Shown: piece after piece, positions 6,199 to 7,765 of the stretch | Numbering within the stretch: position 1 is the stretch's first letter | Layout: each line of letters begins with the position of its first letter | Notes under the pieces: model-generated | Database searches by the model: none | Seen by the model: the letters and a program-made list of their open reading frames with translations, nothing else | Told to the model about the DNA's origin: nothing | Made by a program: the position numbers and the translations under genes | DNA from: Verrucomicrobiales bacterium | Lineage (GTDB): Bacteria > Verrucomicrobiota > Verrucomicrobiia > Verrucomicrobiales > DEV007 | Assembly (NCBI GenBank): GCA_007123695.1 | Contig: SLGN01000610.1 | Coordinates: 1 to 7,765 of the forward strand | DNA length: 7,765 bases | Direction of reading: 5' to 3'

Positions 6199-6981
6199 GA
6201 GACCCGGGCGGAAATCACCTTCCTCGGCACCGGCACCTCCATCGGGGTGCCGGTGATCGGCTGCGACTGCGCGGTCTGCACCTCGGACGATCCGAAGAAC
6301 AAGCGCCTGCGCTCGTCCATCCACGTCCGCGCCGGCGGCGTCGAGTTCGTGGTCGACACGGGGCCCGACTTCCGCCAGCAATGCCTGCGCGAGGGCATCC
6401 GCAGGCTCGACGCGGTGCTCTTCACCCACGCCCACAGCGACCACATCATGGGCTTCGACGACCTCCGCCGATTCACCGTGGAGGTGGACGACGAAATCGC
6501 GATCCACGCGACCGAGGAATGCCTCGACCGCCTCCGCGCGGCGTTCCACTACGTCTTCGACGGCCACAACCGCTACCATGGGTATCTGAAGGCGAGGCCG
6601 CACGCGGTCTGCGGACCCTTTGCGCTGGGTGGCCTCGAGGTGGTGCCGCTGCCGGTCGAACACGGCAAGGTCGAGACGGTCGGATTCCTGTTCACGCAGG
6701 GCGGCGAGCGTCTCTTCGCCTACATCCCCGACGCCAAGGTGCTGCTGCCGGAAAGCCGCCGCCTCCTCGAAGGCATCGAGCTGCTCGTCCTCGACGGGCT
6801 GCAGCCGCAGCCGCACCGCACCCATCTCTCCACCGGCGAGGCCGTCGCCCTCGCGGCCGAACTCGGCGCGCAGCAAACCTGGCTGACACATTTTTCCTGC
6901 CGCGTCGACTACCGCGCCCTCGAGCCGACGCTGCCGCCGACGGTCCGCCTCGCCTGGGACGGTCTCAAGCTCCGCTGCTGA
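6196..6981 (+). CDS. PhnP-like metallo-beta-lactamase-fold hydrolase (probable cyclic phosphodiesterase)
   Basis: The 261-residue product belongs to the PhnP branch of the metallo-beta-lactamase fold; E. coli PhnP hydrolyses 5-phosphoribosyl 1,2-cyclic phosphate in phosphonate breakdown. It opens with FLGTGTSIGVPVIGC (9-23) and CDCAVC (23-28). The dinuclear metal motif is THAHSDH (77-83: His78, His80, Asp82, His83), with VEHGK (His156), YIPDAK (Asp179) and LTHFS (His232) as the remaining ligands, so the active site looks complete. In PhnP a structural zinc is held by three Cys of the CxCxxC loop and a His three residues after the last active-site His; here that position is Cys235. No phn genes are in the window, so a role in phosphonate use is not supported; stand-alone homologues of uncertain substrate are common. 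It is cytoplasmic (no signal peptide). It is divergent from recN and 86 bases upstream of the rlmB-like gene on the same strand. There is no Shine-Dalgarno sequence; ATG 6196 fits the family N-terminus exactly. Confidence 0.92.
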   Translation: METRAEITFLGTGTSIGVPVIGCDCAVCTSDDPKNKRLRSSIHVRAGGVEFVVDTGPDFRQQCLREGIRRLDAVLFTHAHSDHIMGFDDLRRFTVEVDDEIAIHATEECLDRLRAAFHYVFDGHNRYHGYLKARPHAVCGPFALGGLEVVPLPVEHGKVETVGFLFTQGGERLFAYIPDAKVLLPESRRLLEGIELLVLDGLQPQPHRTHLSTGEAVALAAELGAQQTWLTHFSCRVDYRALEPTLPPTVRLAWDGLKLRC

Positions 6982-6982
6982 G

Positions 6983-7016
6983 GGGGCGACTCCTGCAGGG
7001 AAATTGCGCTCGCCCC
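6983..7016 (+). terminator. Weak candidate hairpin after the PhnP-like gene
   Basis: GGGGCGA (6983-6989) pairs perfectly with TCGCCCC (7010-7016) around a 20-base loop, beginning two bases after the stop codon. A pyrimidine-rich, T-containing stretch (7031-7046) follows, but 14 bases downstream rather than directly. It could be an inefficient terminator or merely chance in GC-rich DNA; the next gene on the strand begins at 7068. Confidence 0.25.
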
Positions 7017-7067
7017 GCCCCGATCCGCCCTCTATCTTTCTCTTTTCCCCCACGCCCCACCCGAACC

Positions 7068-7685
7068 ATGCCCCGATCCCGCCGACGCAAGCCCCCGGGA
7101 AACCGACCCTTCGAAGCGCGTGCCAACGCGCACATCCAGACCTCGACCGGCATCGCTCGGCTCGGCGAGGACGGTTTGCTCGAACGCATCGAGCAAGCCG
7201 CGACAACAGGCGAAGACCCCCTGCTGCTCGTGCTCGACGGAGTGCAGGATCCGCACAATCTCGGCGCCTGCCTCCGCACCGCCGAAGGCGCCGGGGTCCT
7301 CGCCGTGGTCGTGCCCCGCCACCACGCCTCGCCCGTCACGGAGACGGTGGCGCGGGTCTCCTGCGGCGGGGCCGCCCATGTGCCCGTCGTCTCGGTCGGG
7401 AACCTCGCCCGCTTCCTCGCGAGGCTCCGGGAGGACTTCGGAATGCAGGTCGTGGGCACGGCCGACGAGACCGAGCACGACCTCTACGAGGCAGATCTTA
7501 CCGGCCCACTCGCCCTTGTCCTCGGTGCCGAAGGCGAGGGGATGAGGCGGCTCACGAAGGAGAGCTGCGACCTCCTCGTGCGGATTCCGATGCTGGGCCA
7601 AGTGCCTTGCCTGAACGTTTCCAATGCCGCCGCGGTCTGTCTCTACGAATCTCTGCGGCAGCGGGAATTCGAGGGCGCCGAATGA
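7068..7685 (+). CDS. rlmB: RlmB-type 23S rRNA 2'-O-ribose methyltransferase (SpoU/TrmH family), lacking the N-terminal L30e-like domain
   Basis: The 205-residue product is a SpoU (SPOUT, trefoil-knot) methyltransferase, closest in motif detail to RlmB, which uses S-adenosylmethionine to methylate the 2'-OH of G2251 in the 23S P-loop. Motif 1 is LDGVQDPHNLGACLRTA (56-72, Asn64, Arg70). The middle contains SCGGAAHVPV (98-107) and the RlmB-like NLARFLARL. Motif 2 is LVLGAEGEGMRRL (150-162). Motif 3 is IPMLGQVPCLNVSNAAAVCLYE (173-194), with Asn183 and Ser185; the usual NVSVA reads NVSNA. The catalytic domain is complete, but only about 50 residues precede it, starting with a basic stretch (MPRSRRRKPP), where E. 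coli RlmB (243 residues) has an L30e-like RNA-binding domain. No such domain can be read in frame upstream of ATG 7068. The leader is pyrimidine-rich and has no Shine-Dalgarno sequence. A different TrmH-family target is possible; the methyltransferase assignment is secure. Confidence 0.88.
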   Translation: MPRSRRRKPPGNRPFEARANAHIQTSTGIARLGEDGLLERIEQAATTGEDPLLLVLDGVQDPHNLGACLRTAEGAGVLAVVVPRHHASPVTETVARVSCGGAAHVPVVSVGNLARFLARLREDFGMQVVGTADETEHDLYEADLTGPLALVLGAEGEGMRRLTKESCDLLVRIPMLGQVPCLNVSNAAAVCLYESLRQREFEGAE

Positions 7686-7691
7686 TTTCGA

Positions 7692-7721
7692 TTGCCGATC
7701 CGCAGGCCGCTCGGCTATCCT
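7692..7721 (+). promoter_or_regulatory. Candidate promoter for the gene beginning at 7746
   Basis: TTGCCG (7692-7697) and TATCCT (7716-7721) are 18 bases apart and match the -35/-10 consensus at four positions each. Transcription would begin near 7728, leaving a leader of about 18 bases without a Shine-Dalgarno sequence. The call rests on consensus and position only. Confidence 0.3.
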
Positions 7722-7745
7722 TCTCAGAATCCGTCTCCACCGACC

Positions 7746-7765
7746 ATGAACACCGCCTACGCCAA
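7746..7765 (+). CDS. Start of a further gene, cut by the window end (unidentified)
   Basis: An ATG at 7746 opens a frame reading MNTAYA before the window ends. It lies 60 bases after the rlmB-like stop on the same strand. Its context (CCGACC before ATG) resembles that of the rlmB-like start (CGAACC before ATG), and a candidate promoter sits upstream. Six codons are too few to identify a product, and the frame may not stay open. Confidence 0.35.

Noticed and set aside
4510..7206. An 898-codon version of recN with 353 extra N-terminal residues
   Set aside because: The extra residues are antisense to the PhnP-like and rlmB-like genes and resemble neither RecN nor any domain. RecN homology begins at the Met at 6147.
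7694..7715. GCCGA-N12-TCGGC as a terminator after the rlmB-like gene
   Set aside because: There are only five base pairs and no T-tract, and it overlaps the candidate promoter of the next gene.
1..7765. A defence island, phage module, CRISPR array, toxin-antitoxin pair or RNA gene
   Set aside because: No regular spacer-repeat pattern, paired small genes, integrase or att sites, phage structural genes, or tRNA-like cloverleaf could be found on either strand.

Overview
The window is a piece of GC-rich bacterial chromosome with six complete protein genes and the first codons of a seventh. Nothing in it (rRNA, marker protein) fixes the taxonomy. The high GC, the near absence of Shine-Dalgarno sequences before six of seven starts, and a REP-associated transposase with a long C-terminal tail of a kind I associate with Verrucomicrobiota and relatives make a member of the PVC group, perhaps Verrucomicrobiota, my best guess. 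That is inference.

Layout, left to right. (1) A secreted phosphodiester-glycosidase family protein (DUF2233/NAGPA, related to E. coli YigE) runs leftward from 1063 to 155. (2) A 170-base AT-rich divergent region separates it from a rightward RayT-type HUH transposase (1234-2319). (3) A 323-base convergent intergenic stretch follows with no gene but several short palindromes, the first of which straddles the RayT stop codon. (4) A leftward gene (4394-2643) encodes an exported protein. Its N-terminal half looks like a zinc-dependent phospholipase C or S1/P1 nuclease fold, and its C-terminal part looks Rossmann or amidotransferase-like. (5) recN (6147-4510, leftward) lies upstream of it on the same strand. 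(6) Divergent from recN, only 48 bases away, is a PhnP-like metallo-beta-lactamase-fold hydrolase (6196-6981, rightward). (7) A short RlmB-type SpoU 2'-O-methyltransferase (7068-7685) follows on the same strand. (8) A further gene probably starts at 7746 and runs off the window.

The right half is mostly housekeeping: DNA double-strand-break repair (RecN), 23S rRNA methylation (RlmB) and a cyclic-phosphodiesterase-like enzyme. The left half is accessory: a RayT, a secreted glycosidase-like protein and a secreted metal-dependent hydrolase-like protein. I see no CRISPR array, phage module, toxin-antitoxin pair, tRNA or rRNA, and no clear multi-gene novel system. The most notable points are these: the perfect inverted repeat that carries both start codons of the recN/PhnP-like divergent pair and fits mirror-image overlapping promoters; a His-to-Cys swap that would give the PhnP-like protein an all-cysteine structural zinc site; the RayT with its long C-terminal tail and flanking palindromes; the two-part exported hydrolase-like protein whose mature N-terminus should be a tryptophan; and an RlmB without its N-terminal RNA-binding domain.
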